Notes: generated from the sequence alone by a model not told the origin. 64,000 nucleotides of DNA from Brucella pecoris (GCF_006376675.1 NZ_VEWK01000003.1:310001-374000), one strand, 5' to 3'; counted from the stretch's first letter, positions 9,026 through 17,520 are shown. Numbers and translations are program-made.

Positions 9026-9145
9026 CCCCCCCTCATCCTGAGGAGCTGTTGAAAACAGCGTCTCGAAGGACGAGGGAAAGCGGACCAAATGCCTGCCCTA
9101 TTCCTTCGACACGGTGCTTCGCACCGGCTCAGGATGAGGGAGGAA
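9026..9145. repeat. Intergenic inverted-repeat (REP-like) element
   Basis: The arms CCTCATCCTGAG (9031-9042) and CTCAGGATGAGG (9128-9139) are exact inverted copies. Between them lie smaller inverted pieces: CGAAGGACGAGGG near 9064 and TTCCTTCG near 9101, and GGTGCTTCGCACC. The sequence resembles dispersed intergenic elements of Rhizobiales. It fills the gap between the kinase gene and the DapA-type gene and separates two minus-strand units. Confidence 0.7.
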
Positions 9146-9162
9146 GATGTCCTACACTCGAC

Positions 9163-10083
9163 CTATCGAGTTGGAACAACGCCGCTTTCGATGAACGAAA
9201 GAACTTCCGCTTTATGTGGTGAACCGGCTCGTCCGCCGAAACGCGTGCATTTAATGGCGGCTGCGGCATTGGCAAAGCGAATGACGTCCGTGATCGGTTT
9301 GCCCTCAACCAAACCATGTGCAAAAGCACCATGGAACACGTCGCCCGCAGCCAGCGTATCCACTGCATCGACCTTGAAGCCAGCCACGTGGGAAACGGGT
9401 TTGCCAGCACCTTCCGCCCAATAGCAGCCATCTGCGCCAGCGGTGACTGCCGTGAATACATCATAACGATTGGCAAGAATACGGACACATTCGCTCAAAT
9501 CTGTCGTCCCTGCCACGCTGATTGCTGCAGGTTCTGATGCTACGATATGGGTTGCGAGTGGTAACAGCGTTTCCAGCAATTCGACAGGCGCGGTATCGGC
9601 ATCCAATATAGCCGGAATACCGGCATTGCGTGCGGCACGAAGCGCCGTTTCAGCGGCCCACGGCCAACGCACATCGGTCATGACAGCCGCATAGGCTCCC
9701 GTCGCAATCGGCGGCACCGGATCAGACGGACTTGCTAGCCTGCTATCATAAAAAGGCACGATGATGCGTTCACCGCTCGCATCGACAAGGATCGAAGAAA
9801 ATGCAGTACGCGTGCCTTTCAGCCGCCGGATATAGGAACAATCGATGCCTTCTGCTTCAAGCTCCGCGACGGCGCGGTCGCCCACCGGATCAAGTCCGGC
9901 AGAAGCCCAGAGCGCCACGTTACCGCCAAGCCGGGCAATGGCAGCGGCTGCACTTGAAGCCATGCCAGCCGCGATTTCTACGGCTTCGCGCGGCAGATAT
10001 TTACCTGCCGTGTGTGGGAGTTCATCAAGGCGGAGAATGGTGTCCATGGTCAGGGCACCGACGCAGAGAACTTTGGAAGTCAT
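9163..10083 (-). CDS. PfkB-family carbohydrate kinase
   Basis: Ribokinase-like sugar or sugar-acid kinase of 306 residues. The N-terminal part has the lid and substrate region (ELPHTAGKY, GGNVALWASAG). The C-terminal signature DTLAAGDVFHGAF carries the catalytic Asp; the usual GAGD reads AAGD here. Its ATG lies 2 bases after the aldo/keto reductase stop, so the two are co-transcribed. With the DapA-type aldolase it could phosphorylate a 2-keto-3-deoxy sugar acid or the incoming sugar; the substrate is not evident. Confidence 0.88.
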   Translation of the reverse strand: MTSKVLCVGALTMDTILRLDELPHTAGKYLPREAVEIAAGMASSAAAAIARLGGNVALWASAGLDPVGDRAVAELEAEGIDCSYIRRLKGTRTAFSSILVDASGERIIVPFYDSRLASPSDPVPPIATGAYAAVMTDVRWPWAAETALRAARNAGIPAILDADTAPVELLETLLPLATHIVASEPAAISVAGTTDLSECVRILANRYDVFTAVTAGADGCYWAEGAGKPVSHVAGFKVDAVDTLAAGDVFHGAFAHGLVEGKPITDVIRFANAAAAIKCTRFGGRAGSPHKAEVLSFIESGVVPTR

Positions 10084-10085
10084 GA

Positions 10086-11114
10086 TTAGGAAATGAGACC
10101 TTCCGAGCGAAGCGTCGTCCAGAATTCGTCCGGTATCGACTGCTCGAACCAGACGACATTCTGCCTGATCTGTTCTGGCGAACGCACACCAATCAGAATG
10201 GAGCTGACTGCCTCATGTCTCATCGGAAACTGCATGGCGGCAGCAGCAAGCGGGACATGATACTCATCGCAAATGTCGTGCAGGCGATTGGTGCGAGCAA
10301 TGATTTCAGCAGGCGCATCGGCATAATCGAACTTCTGTTCGCCGCCGCGCGGCGCAGCCAGAATGCCGGAATTGAACACACCAGCAATCACCAACGCCAT
10401 GCCACGCTTTTGCGCCAGCGGCAGAAATTCCTTTTCCGACACCTGATCGAGTAGCGAATAACGTCCGGCCAAAAGCGAACAATCAAGATCAGCCTCTTCA
10501 AGCGCATCGCGAATGATCTGCCATTCGTTCACACCAAGACCAAAACCTCTGATGTTGCCTGCCTCACGCAGTTCGGTCAGCGCACGGAAGCCGCCACCCT
10601 TGGTCAGCGCGTTCCAGTGAAATTCGTGCCTGTCGGCATGGGTCACGCGGCCAATGTCATGAACATACAGAAGATCGATTTCCGGAAAGCCAAGACGCTG
10701 CTGGCTGTCATCGAAGCTACGCATGACGCCATCATAGCTGTAATCAAAAACCTCACGGAAATTGAGGCCATTGTGCCAGCCCGAATCGAGCGGATTCTTT
10801 GGCGGCGCTGGCGGTAACGTGCGGCCAGCGCGCTCATTGGCCATCAAGCGCCCGACCTTGGTGGAAACAACTGCGCGCTCGCTCTTTTCGCGCAGCATAT
10901 CGCCAAGCAGATGCTCACAGCGACCATAACCATACATCGGCGCGCTGTCGAAATAACGGATACCGCTGTTCCAACCGGCTTCCAGCAAAGCATTCGCATC
11001 GGCACGGGACACAGGAGCATAAAGCCCGCCCAAAGGCGCCGTTCCTAAACCAAGCGCAGTTACGGTCAGACCGGTACGGCCAAGCGTCTGCTTTTCTGCT
11101 GCTTTTAACTGCAT
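10086..11114 (-). CDS. Aldo/keto reductase, aldose (L-fucose/D-threo-aldose) dehydrogenase-like
   Basis: NAD(P)-dependent oxidoreductase of 342 residues with the AKR tetrad: Asp and Tyr in YFDSAPMYGYG, Lys in VVSTKVG and His in YVHDIG. The segment LLAGRYSLLDQ and the C-terminal PMRHEAVSSILIGVRSPEQ resemble bacterial D-threo-aldose 1-dehydrogenases, which oxidise L-fucose, L-galactose or D-arabinose to the lactone. It heads the minus-strand AKR-kinase unit, divergent from a GntR gene. It could supply the L-fucose oxidation step that is not obvious in the cluster at 46-60 kb; that link is inference. Confidence 0.85.
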   Translation of the reverse strand: MQLKAAEKQTLGRTGLTVTALGLGTAPLGGLYAPVSRADANALLEAGWNSGIRYFDSAPMYGYGRCEHLLGDMLREKSERAVVSTKVGRLMANERAGRTLPPAPPKNPLDSGWHNGLNFREVFDYSYDGVMRSFDDSQQRLGFPEIDLLYVHDIGRVTHADRHEFHWNALTKGGGFRALTELREAGNIRGFGLGVNEWQIIRDALEEADLDCSLLAGRYSLLDQVSEKEFLPLAQKRGMALVIAGVFNSGILAAPRGGEQKFDYADAPAEIIARTNRLHDICDEYHVPLAAAAMQFPMRHEAVSSILIGVRSPEQIRQNVVWFEQSIPDEFWTTLRSEGLIS

Positions 11115-11205
11115 GCGATTTCACTCCCTCGCAACGCAAACAATACGTTGCCTCCTCACCGGATTGATAGGGGCAACCTCTTCTGTCCGCAATAAGAAAA
11201 ACTGC

Positions 11206-11230
11206 GCATGCGAATGGTCCATTCACATGC
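11206..11230. promoter_or_regulatory. 25-bp near-perfect palindrome in divergent promoter region
   Basis: The arms GCATGCGAATGG and CCATTCACATGC flank a central T and match as inverted repeats at 11 of 12 positions. The site lies between the divergent aldo/keto reductase (start 11114) and GntR gene (start 11374). A regulator bound here could control both. The core ATGGTCCAT resembles GntR-family operators. Confidence 0.6.
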
Positions 11231-11373
11231 AAATGAAATTGCCAGTCTCACGGCTTGACAGGGCAAGTTTTTGCGCCATAGTACTATGATGTCAGACCAA
11301 TTTAATCATAAGTGGGAACAGGTCTGGTCAAGCTGTCGTCACTAAAGCAGACAATCAGGACAGGATTTTTGCA

Positions 11374-12087
11374 ATGGGAGATGGGAAGCTTTCCATAGCA
11401 CCTCTGCCGCCCATGGACCGGGCGCGGCAGGTCACGGAGGCACTTGCCACCTATATCCAGACTGCGCAGCTTCAAGCAGGCGATCGCCTGCCCGCTGAAC
11501 GGGAACTCATGACCGCACTTGCCGTCGGGCGCTCCACCATTCGGGAGGCAATCCGACATTTTCAGGCCCTCGGTGTCATTGAGACCCGCAAAGGCAGCGG
11601 CACCTATCTTCTCAAGCCAATCACAGCGGCCACGATTCACATGCCGCTTTCCTTCAATCCCACCCAATTGCGCGATGCCTTGCTGCAGACGCTGGAGATA
11701 CGGCGCGGCATCGAAGCCGAAGCCAGCATGGTTGCCGCCCGCAAACGAACTGCCGAAGACCTGATAATAATCGAGGAAAAGCTCAACGAGATGGAGCGGG
11801 TGCACCTCGCCAAGGGCACATCTGGTCCGGAAGATCTCGCTTTTCACCTCGCCATTTATGACGCCACCCACAATCCGCTATTTGGGCAATTACTGGAACA
11901 GATGCGCGATGCCTTTGTCAGTTTCTGGTCGGAGCCATTTGATCGGCCTGATTTTGCACGACGGACCTTTCCATTCCACCGCACACTCTTCAACGCCATC
12001 GTGGCTCAGGATCCTGAGACCGCAAGGCATGAAACTCTGAAAATCCTCGACATCGTCGAGGAAGACATCAAGGAAATGTCCAAATGA
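11374..12087 (+). CDS. GntR-family transcriptional regulator (FadR/FCD type)
   Basis: Regulator of 237 residues with an N-terminal winged helix (about 12-75; GDRLPAERELMTALAVGRSTIREAIR) and an FCD effector domain (about 90-225). Its stop overlaps the start of the PLP-enzyme gene by 4 bases. It therefore leads an operon of PLP enzyme, binding protein and a broken ABC transporter. The 25-bp palindrome at 11206-11230 and the CAGACC...GGTCTG inverted repeat (11293-11326) upstream are candidate autoregulatory sites. Confidence 0.9.
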   Translation: MGDGKLSIAPLPPMDRARQVTEALATYIQTAQLQAGDRLPAERELMTALAVGRSTIREAIRHFQALGVIETRKGSGTYLLKPITAATIHMPLSFNPTQLRDALLQTLEIRRGIEAEASMVAARKRTAEDLIIIEEKLNEMERVHLAKGTSGPEDLAFHLAIYDATHNPLFGQLLEQMRDAFVSFWSEPFDRPDFARRTFPFHRTLFNAIVAQDPETARHETLKILDIVEEDIKEMSK

Positions 12088-13253
12088 CTGACGGGATGGC
12101 CCCGCTCGATTTCGCTGCACTCACAGTTGCGCATGATGAAGGCAACGCCTTCGACGCCGTCGTACCGCCCATCGTGCAGACATCGCTTTTCACCTTTCCA
12201 AGCTATGACGACATGGTCGCCTCCTATCGGGGCGAGAAGGTGAGGCCTATCTATACGCGCGGCCTGAACCCCACTGTGCGGGCATTTGAAGAAATGCTGG
12301 CCAAGCTGGAAGGCGGTGAAGACGCGCTGGGCTTTGCGAGCGGCATGGCGGCGATCTCAGCAAGCGTTCTGGCTTTTGTTCAGCCGGGAGATCGTATTGT
12401 CGCCGTGCGCCATGTCTATCCCGATGCATTCCGTCTGTTCGGCACGATCCTGAAGCGCATGCGTGTCGAAGTCGAGTATATCGATGGCCGCGACGAAGAA
12501 GCGGTCGCGCAAGCCCTCCCCGGTGCCAAGCTCTTCTATATGGAAAGCCCGACGAGCTGGGTCATGGAAGCCCATGATGTTGGCGCGTTAGCCGCCATCG
12601 CCAAGCGCAATGGCGTCCTCACCATTATCGACAACAGTTGGGCAAGTCCGATCTTTCAGCGTCCGTTGACGCTCGGCGTTGATCTCGTGGTGCATTCTGC
12701 ATCCAAATATCTCGGTGGACACAGCGATGTCGTGGCCGGCGTTGTAACCGGATCGAAAGTTCTCGTCGACATGATCCGGGCGGAGACCTATCCCTATCTT
12801 GGCGGTAAGCTTTCACCCTTTGATGCCTGGCTGCTTGTCCGAGGCATGCGCACTTTACCCACCCGGATGAAAGCACATGAAGCATCCGCGCTGGAAATCG
12901 CCAAACGCCTGCAGGCACTCGATATTGTCGAAACTGTCTGCCACCCAGCATTGGCCAATCGTCTTCCTGCCGGATTATCGGGCACCTCTGGGCTTTTTTC
13001 GGTCATTTTCAACGACAGCGTGAACGTTCGGACACTTTGCAATCATTTGAAGTTGTTCAAACTCGGTGTGAGCTGGGGTGGGCATGAAAGCCTGATCGTC
13101 CCTGGCGAGGTTGTGTTGCAGCAACGCGCCCAGCCCAATTCCGCGCATACGTTTGGCATCGATCCGCGCTCCGTCCGTCTGCATGTCGGCCTGGAAGGTA
13201 CGGAGGCCTTGTGGCGGGACCTTGAGGAGGCAATCGCCGCATCCACCGCATAA
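12084..13253 (+). CDS. Cys/Met-metabolism PLP-dependent enzyme (cystathionine gamma-synthase/beta-lyase family)
   Basis: Fold-type I PLP enzyme of 389 residues. The PLP Lys is Lys208 in HSASKYLGGHSD, with SGMAAIS near 86-92 and the Asp of IIDNSWASP that pairs with the pyridine nitrogen. This family breaks or forms thioether bonds (cystathionine beta-lyase, methionine gamma-lyase and relatives). The partner GntR regulator and carbohydrate-type transporter are unusual for sulfur amino-acid metabolism, so the natural substrate is open. The ATG overlaps the upstream stop (ATGA), which indicates coupled translation. Confidence 0.87.
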   Translation: MTDGMAPLDFAALTVAHDEGNAFDAVVPPIVQTSLFTFPSYDDMVASYRGEKVRPIYTRGLNPTVRAFEEMLAKLEGGEDALGFASGMAAISASVLAFVQPGDRIVAVRHVYPDAFRLFGTILKRMRVEVEYIDGRDEEAVAQALPGAKLFYMESPTSWVMEAHDVGALAAIAKRNGVLTIIDNSWASPIFQRPLTLGVDLVVHSASKYLGGHSDVVAGVVTGSKVLVDMIRAETYPYLGGKLSPFDAWLLVRGMRTLPTRMKAHEASALEIAKRLQALDIVETVCHPALANRLPAGLSGTSGLFSVIFNDSVNVRTLCNHLKLFKLGVSWGGHESLIVPGEVVLQQRAQPNSAHTFGIDPRSVRLHVGLEGTEALWRDLEEAIAASTA

Positions 13254-13289
13254 ACAAACAGTCGTGAGGATAATAAAGGGGAACGACAC

Positions 13290-14552
13290 ATGAAAAAACT
13301 GATCGCAACCGCATTCGCCGCCATGTTGATGAGCGGTACGGCCATGGCCGATACGACCTTGAAGCTGGTGGAAGTCATCACCAGTCCGGAACGCACCGAA
13401 ACGCTGAAGTCTATCGTTGCTAAATTTGAAGCAGCAAACCCCGGCACGAAAGTGGAAATCATCTCCCTGCCATGGGGTGAATCTTTCCAGAAATTTGCGA
13501 CCATGGTGTCGTCGGGCGAAATTCCCGACGTCATGGAAATGCCGGACACCTGGGTTTCGCTCTATGCCAACAACGGAATGTTGGAAAGCCTAGAGCCGTA
13601 TCTGAAGGAATGGCAGACCACGCCAGACCTGACTGACCGTGCGCTGGAACTTGGCCGCAGCGTCAAGGACACGGCCTACATGCTGCCTTATGGCTTCTAC
13701 CTGAATGCCATGTTCTACAACAAGAAACTGCTTGCGGAAGCCGGTGTTTCCGAACCGCCGAAGACCATGGACGAATTCCTTGAAGCCTCGAAGAAGATTT
13801 CAGCGCTTCCGGGCAAGTCTGGCTACTGTCTGCGCGGCGGACCGGGTGGCCTCAACAGTTGGGCCATCTTTGGCGCATCGATGGCAGGCAACAATACGTT
13901 TTTCAACGAGGATGGCACCTCGACCATGAACAGCGACGGCTGGAAGAAGGGCATTGCCTGGGTCGTCGATCTTTACAAGAACGGCCTTGCGCCCAAGGAC
14001 AGCGTCAACTGGGGCTTCAATGAAACCGTGGCCGGTTTCTATAGCGGCACCTGTGCCTTCCTCAATCAGGACCCGGACGCACTTATAGCCATTGCCGAAC
14101 GTATGAAGCCGGAGGATTTTGGTGTTACCATTATGCCAAAGGGGCCGGATGGCAAAGCCTTCCCGACTATCGGCTTTGCTGGCTGGTCAATCATGAGTGG
14201 CAGCCAGAACAAGGATCTGGCCTGGAAGCTGATTGCGACACTGGAAGGTCCGGAGGGTAATGTCACGTGGAACAAGCGAACCGGAGCATTGCCGGTTCTG
14301 AAATCCGCACAGGACGACCCATTCTATAAGACGCCTCAATTCAAAGGTTGGTTCGACGAGCTTTCCGACAAGGACGTGACGCCGACTGTTATGCCGACTT
14401 ACCTCGAAGAATTCGCCTTCTTCAAGGATTCGCTCGTCATCAAGACATCGCAGCAGGCATTGCTGGGTGAAATCACCCCCGACGAACTGGCTGACCAATG
14501 GGCAGAGTATCTGACCAAGGCGCAGCAAAAATTCCTGGCTGGCAAAAAGTAA
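13290..14552 (+). CDS. Sugar-type ABC transporter substrate-binding protein
   Basis: Family 1 extracellular solute-binding protein, 420 residues, with a Sec signal peptide (MKKLIATAFAAMLMSGTAMA, cleaved after Ala20). The mature region has the usual two-lobe elements (VEIISLPWGES, VMEMPDTWVSLY, LPYGFYLNAMFYNK). AAGGGGAACGACAC precedes the ATG. The gene looks intact, but the permeases it should serve are deleted or truncated downstream. It may be an orphan or may work with another importer. Confidence 0.9.
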   Translation: MKKLIATAFAAMLMSGTAMADTTLKLVEVITSPERTETLKSIVAKFEAANPGTKVEIISLPWGESFQKFATMVSSGEIPDVMEMPDTWVSLYANNGMLESLEPYLKEWQTTPDLTDRALELGRSVKDTAYMLPYGFYLNAMFYNKKLLAEAGVSEPPKTMDEFLEASKKISALPGKSGYCLRGGPGGLNSWAIFGASMAGNNTFFNEDGTSTMNSDGWKKGIAWVVDLYKNGLAPKDSVNWGFNETVAGFYSGTCAFLNQDPDALIAIAERMKPEDFGVTIMPKGPDGKAFPTIGFAGWSIMSGSQNKDLAWKLIATLEGPEGNVTWNKRTGALPVLKSAQDDPFYKTPQFKGWFDELSDKDVTPTVMPTYLEEFAFFKDSLVIKTSQQALLGEITPDELADQWAEYLTKAQQKFLAGKK

Positions 14553-14560
14553 GCCGAGAA

Positions 14561-14587
14561 GACAGGCGCGGATCATCCGCGCCTGTC
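14561..14587 (+). terminator. GC-rich hairpin after the binding-protein gene
   Basis: The arms GACAGGCGCGGAT and ATCCGCGCCTGTC are perfect inverted repeats around a single C. There is no T run, so it is more likely an mRNA-stabilising or partial-termination hairpin between a highly expressed binding-protein gene and its permease genes than a full stop. Confidence 0.6.
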
Positions 14588-14648
14588 CCCTGAATTGGCG
14601 CGAACTTTCATGTCGCAGCCCATCCACGCTCCAACGGGAAAGCGAGTG

Positions 14649-15201
14649 ATGACCACCACTATCCCTCTACAAGACAGACGCAATTTCCTGCAGCGGCTTG
14701 CCCATGCATCGGAACCTTACCTTTATAGCGCTCCAGCGTTGATCCTGATCGGTGCGATCATGCTCGTGCCGCTGGTTCTTGGTATTTCCTATGCGTTCCG
14801 CGACATACAACTCCTCAATCCATTCTCTGGCGACTTCATCGGACTGGAGCATTTTCGCACGCTCGCCGATGACAGTTCTTTCTATGACGCGCTTAAAAAC
14901 ACCCTGTGGTGGACCGGCGGTTCCGTTCTGTTGCAATTCGTCTTTGGGCTAATTCTGGCGTTGCTCCTGGACAAGCCCTTTGCCGGACGCGGTATCGCTC
15001 AAGCTCTGGTCTTCCTGCCGTGGGCTGTGCCTACATTTCTCTCGGGTCTGAATTGGGCCTGGCTTTTCAATCCTGTCATCGGTCCGTTGCCGCACTGGTT
15101 CTACGCACTCGGATTGATGAGCGAACCGAACAATATTCTCTCCGATCCCAACCTGGCCATGTGGGGTATGGCGAACTGGCCGTTCTTCACGGTGTCGATC
15201 T
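14649..15201 (+). pseudogene. Truncated sugar ABC permease (MalF type), 3' part deleted
   Basis: The frame encodes the N-terminal half of a MalF-type permease: a membrane helix near YLYSAPALILIGAIMLVPLVL, then YAFRDIQLLNPFSGDFIGLE and further helices to LPWAVPTFLSGLNWAWLF. It then runs out of homology and stops at 15275 inside ATPase sequence read in the wrong frame. The EAA loop and the last helices are absent, so no working permease can be made. The ATG at 14649 is one possible start; ATGs at 14595 and 14610 are in frame but lack a ribosome site. The junction falls between about 15163 and 15202. Confidence 0.85.
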
Positions 15202-16213
15202 TGAGATCGAAGACGGTGAGTTCATTGTCCTGGTCGGGCCCTCCGGCTGCGGAAAGTCTACGCTCTTGCGCATGATTGCCGGACTTGAAGAGATAACTGC
15301 CGGTCAGGTGCAGATTAGTGGCAAGCGTGTCAACGAGCTTGCGCCAAAAGACCGCGACATTGCGATGGTCTTCCAGTCCTACGCGCTCTATCCGCATATG
15401 AGTGTGGCCGACAATATGAGCTACAGTATGCGGCTGCGCAAAACACCGAAAGAAAAGATCGCGAGCGCCATCAAATCGACAGCCACCAAACTCGGTCTTG
15501 AACCATTTCTGGAGCGACGCCCGAAGGCGCTTTCAGGTGGGCAGCGCCAGCGTGTCGCAATGGGCCGCGCTATTGTGCGCCAACCAAAGGCTTTTCTCTT
15601 TGACGAACCGCTTTCCAATCTCGACGCTCGACTGCGCGAGCAGATGCGTGCCGAAATCAAGAAATTGCACAGTGAGCTGAAAGCAACCTCGATCTATGTT
15701 ACCCACGATCAGATCGAAGCTATGACACTTGCCGATCGTATCGTCGCCATGCATGGTGGTGTGGTGCAGCAAGTCGGATCGCCGCTCGAACTCTATGACC
15801 GTCCTGCGAACCTTTTCGTGGCGGGATTCATCGGCTCACCCGCGATGAATTTTCTGGAGGTCACCTACCGGGAACAAGACGGCAAAGCCCATCTGAGCCT
15901 CGCGGACGGAACGCAGATCGCACTGGCGTCGCCCATGTTCCTTGACGACGGAGACAAGGCGACACTCGGTATCCGGCCCGAGCATGTGACGATGGAACAA
16001 GCAGGCAATCTCCCGACGCATGTGGATCTGGTTGAGCCGACTGGCTTCGGTATTATCCTGCATCTCAGTCTGCATGGATTGCCGTTCAAAGTTTTCACGC
16101 TCGATCGCGATGCCCTACACGCGCAAGGTACAGTTCACGTGAGTTTTCCCACCCAACACCTGCACCTGTTCGATAAGGATGGAAATCGTGTAGAGCCGCG
16201 AAGGGCTCAGTAA
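15171..16213 (+). pseudogene. Sugar ABC ATP-binding protein missing its start, fused to permease remnant
   Basis: From about YGELAVLHGVDLEIEDGEF onward this is a full MalK/UgpC-type ATPase: Walker [35 protein letters not shown] and a C-terminal regulatory domain to Gln at 16213. About 20 N-terminal residues and the start codon are lost. The frame upstream is shadow sequence of the permease. The permease frame ends in TGA at 15273, overlapping an ATG of the ATPase frame at 15272, but a product started there would lack Walker A. A second permease gene expected between the two remnants is missing. Confidence 0.85.
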
Positions 16214-16605
16214 TCCTTCGCGAAACGCATTTGAATGCACTGCGACAACAGAGCGACGGGACGCGTTGTGTCACCTGGCGCGTTCCACAGCAGCTCTTCG
16301 ATCTCGCTTGACGCTACCGGCACCTGCCCGGCTTTCAATGTCAGATGAAACAATTCCGCCTCGACCGTTGCATCGTCTTCGTTGGCGGCGGGCGCCGACA
16401 TCTTTGCCGCGTAGCGCAACTGGCTCTCGTCAATGAGAATGCCAAGCTCTTCCTTGATCTCACGCACAAGCGCGATTTCAGGTTGCTCGTCTGCGTCAAT
16501 CTTGCCGCCGGGCTGGAAGAATATCTCGCTGCCGCGCTTGCGCACAAGAAGGAAACGGCCCGCTTCGTCCCGGACAATGGCTGCTGCAATAAGAATCGTT
16601 TTCAT
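16207..16605 (-). CDS. NUDIX hydrolase
   Basis: Pyrophosphohydrolase of 132 residues with an exact Nudix box: G-x5-E-x7-REIKEELGI, beginning GGKIDADEQPE. These enzymes cleave nucleoside diphosphates linked to another group, often damaged nucleotides. Its start overlaps the stop of the TetR-type regulator by 4 bases, so it is translated with the pyrimidine-pathway regulator. Its 3' end overlaps the convergent ATPase remnant by 7 bases. A pyrimidine-related substrate is suggested only by this context. Confidence 0.88.
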   Translation of the reverse strand: MKTILIAAAIVRDEAGRFLLVRKRGSEIFFQPGGKIDADEQPEIALVREIKEELGILIDESQLRYAAKMSAPAANEDDATVEAELFHLTLKAGQVPVASSEIEELLWNAPGDTTRPVALLSQCIQMRFAKDY

Positions 16606-17300
16606 GATGGCGGATTTTCGTTCCGTGGGCGGATACCGTCAAGAATGATGGCGCTCAATGCTTTGGCCGTTTCATCATAGAACCCAACCTCCTCCGAACG
16701 CCGACCGAGAACGGCGCCGACCTGCACGGAGAAATCCGAATAGTGCTGGGTAACAGCCCATATGGTGAAAATCAGGTGATAAGGATCGACGGGTGCTAAG
16801 CGCTTTTCAGCTATCCATCGATGAATAACCCTCGCCTTTTCATCCACCAACTGCTTCAGATGTCCTTTCAGAAAATCGGAGATTGCCGGAGCGCCGTGTA
16901 GAATTTCATTGGCAAAAAGGCGCGAGGCCTCCGGCTTTTTCGCCGACATTTCCAACTTCACGGCGATATAACGGCGCAACTCGTCCAGCGGGTCACCCTC
17001 AGGGTCGATGTGCTCGAAAGGCTCCAGCCAGGTGGCGAGCGTATCTTCCAGCACGGTCACGTAGATGTTCTGCTTGCGCGGAAAATAATAGAGCAGGTTC
17101 GGCTTGGACATGCCCGCCTTCTCGGCGATCTGATCAACCGTCGACCCCCGAAATCCGTAGGCTGAAAAAACCTCGAGTGCTGCGTCGAGGATAAGCCTGC
17201 GATTTATACCCTGAATACGCGTCGCACCTTCCGATTTCTCGTTCGACATCTTCTCGTTTCCGACTGTGTCGGTCCGTGAGTCTGAAGGAGCTGTGGCCAT
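16602..17300 (-). CDS. RutR-like TetR-family regulator of pyrimidine catabolism
   Basis: Regulator of 232 residues. The helix-turn-helix (about 30-80; RRLILDAALEVFSAYGFRGSTVDQIAEKAGMSKPNLLYYF in part) is followed by a ligand domain. Its segments ASRLFANEILHGAP, DPYHLIFTIWAVTQHY and WIAEKRLAPVDP closely recall RutR, which binds uracil or thymine and releases DNA. It is divergent from the carbamoyl-beta-alanine amidohydrolase gene. A RutR-type site sits between them at 17373-17388, and another lies before preT. AAAGGTG precedes the ATG. Confidence 0.88.
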   Translation of the reverse strand: MATAPSDSRTDTVGNEKMSNEKSEGATRIQGINRRLILDAALEVFSAYGFRGSTVDQIAEKAGMSKPNLLYYFPRKQNIYVTVLEDTLATWLEPFEHIDPEGDPLDELRRYIAVKLEMSAKKPEASRLFANEILHGAPAISDFLKGHLKQLVDEKARVIHRWIAEKRLAPVDPYHLIFTIWAVTQHYSDFSVQVGAVLGRRSEEVGFYDETAKALSAIILDGIRPRNENPPS

Positions 17301-17372
17301 TTGACACCTTTCAGCAGTGTAGAATTTTTCAAAAGCGCTTGACCATATTCAAACGCTCTTCTAGCCTGCAAT

Positions 17373-17388
17373 TTGACCAACTAGTCAA
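17373..17388. promoter_or_regulatory. RutR-type operator in the pyd divergent region
   Basis: TTGACCAACTAGTCAA matches the RutR consensus TTGACCA-N2-TGGTCAA at 13 of 14 defined positions. It lies between the RutR-like gene (start 17300) and the amidohydrolase gene (start 17521). A related TTGACCATATTCAA with shorter spacing lies at 17336-17349. Control of both promoters from this site is inference from family knowledge. Confidence 0.72.
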
Positions 17389-17520
17389 GTTTTTGCCCGC
17401 AAGGCAAGAATATTGTGGCCAAAGAGCCAGGTCGTGGGAACATATATTGGCGGGTGGATACGAGCTAGCAGTATAATGGCTCGAATTTGAACGCACATAC
17501 ATAATGCGGAGGCAGAGCGC

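Noticed and set aside
11293..11326. CAGACC...GGTCTG inverted repeat before the GntR gene as a firm operator
   Set aside because: Six-base arms 22 bases apart are likely by chance. It is mentioned only as a weak possibility beside the 25-bp palindrome.
14906..15170. In-frame 5' extension of the ATPase remnant
   Set aside because: The extension overlaps the permease in another frame and shows no ATPase homology. The real gene start has been deleted.
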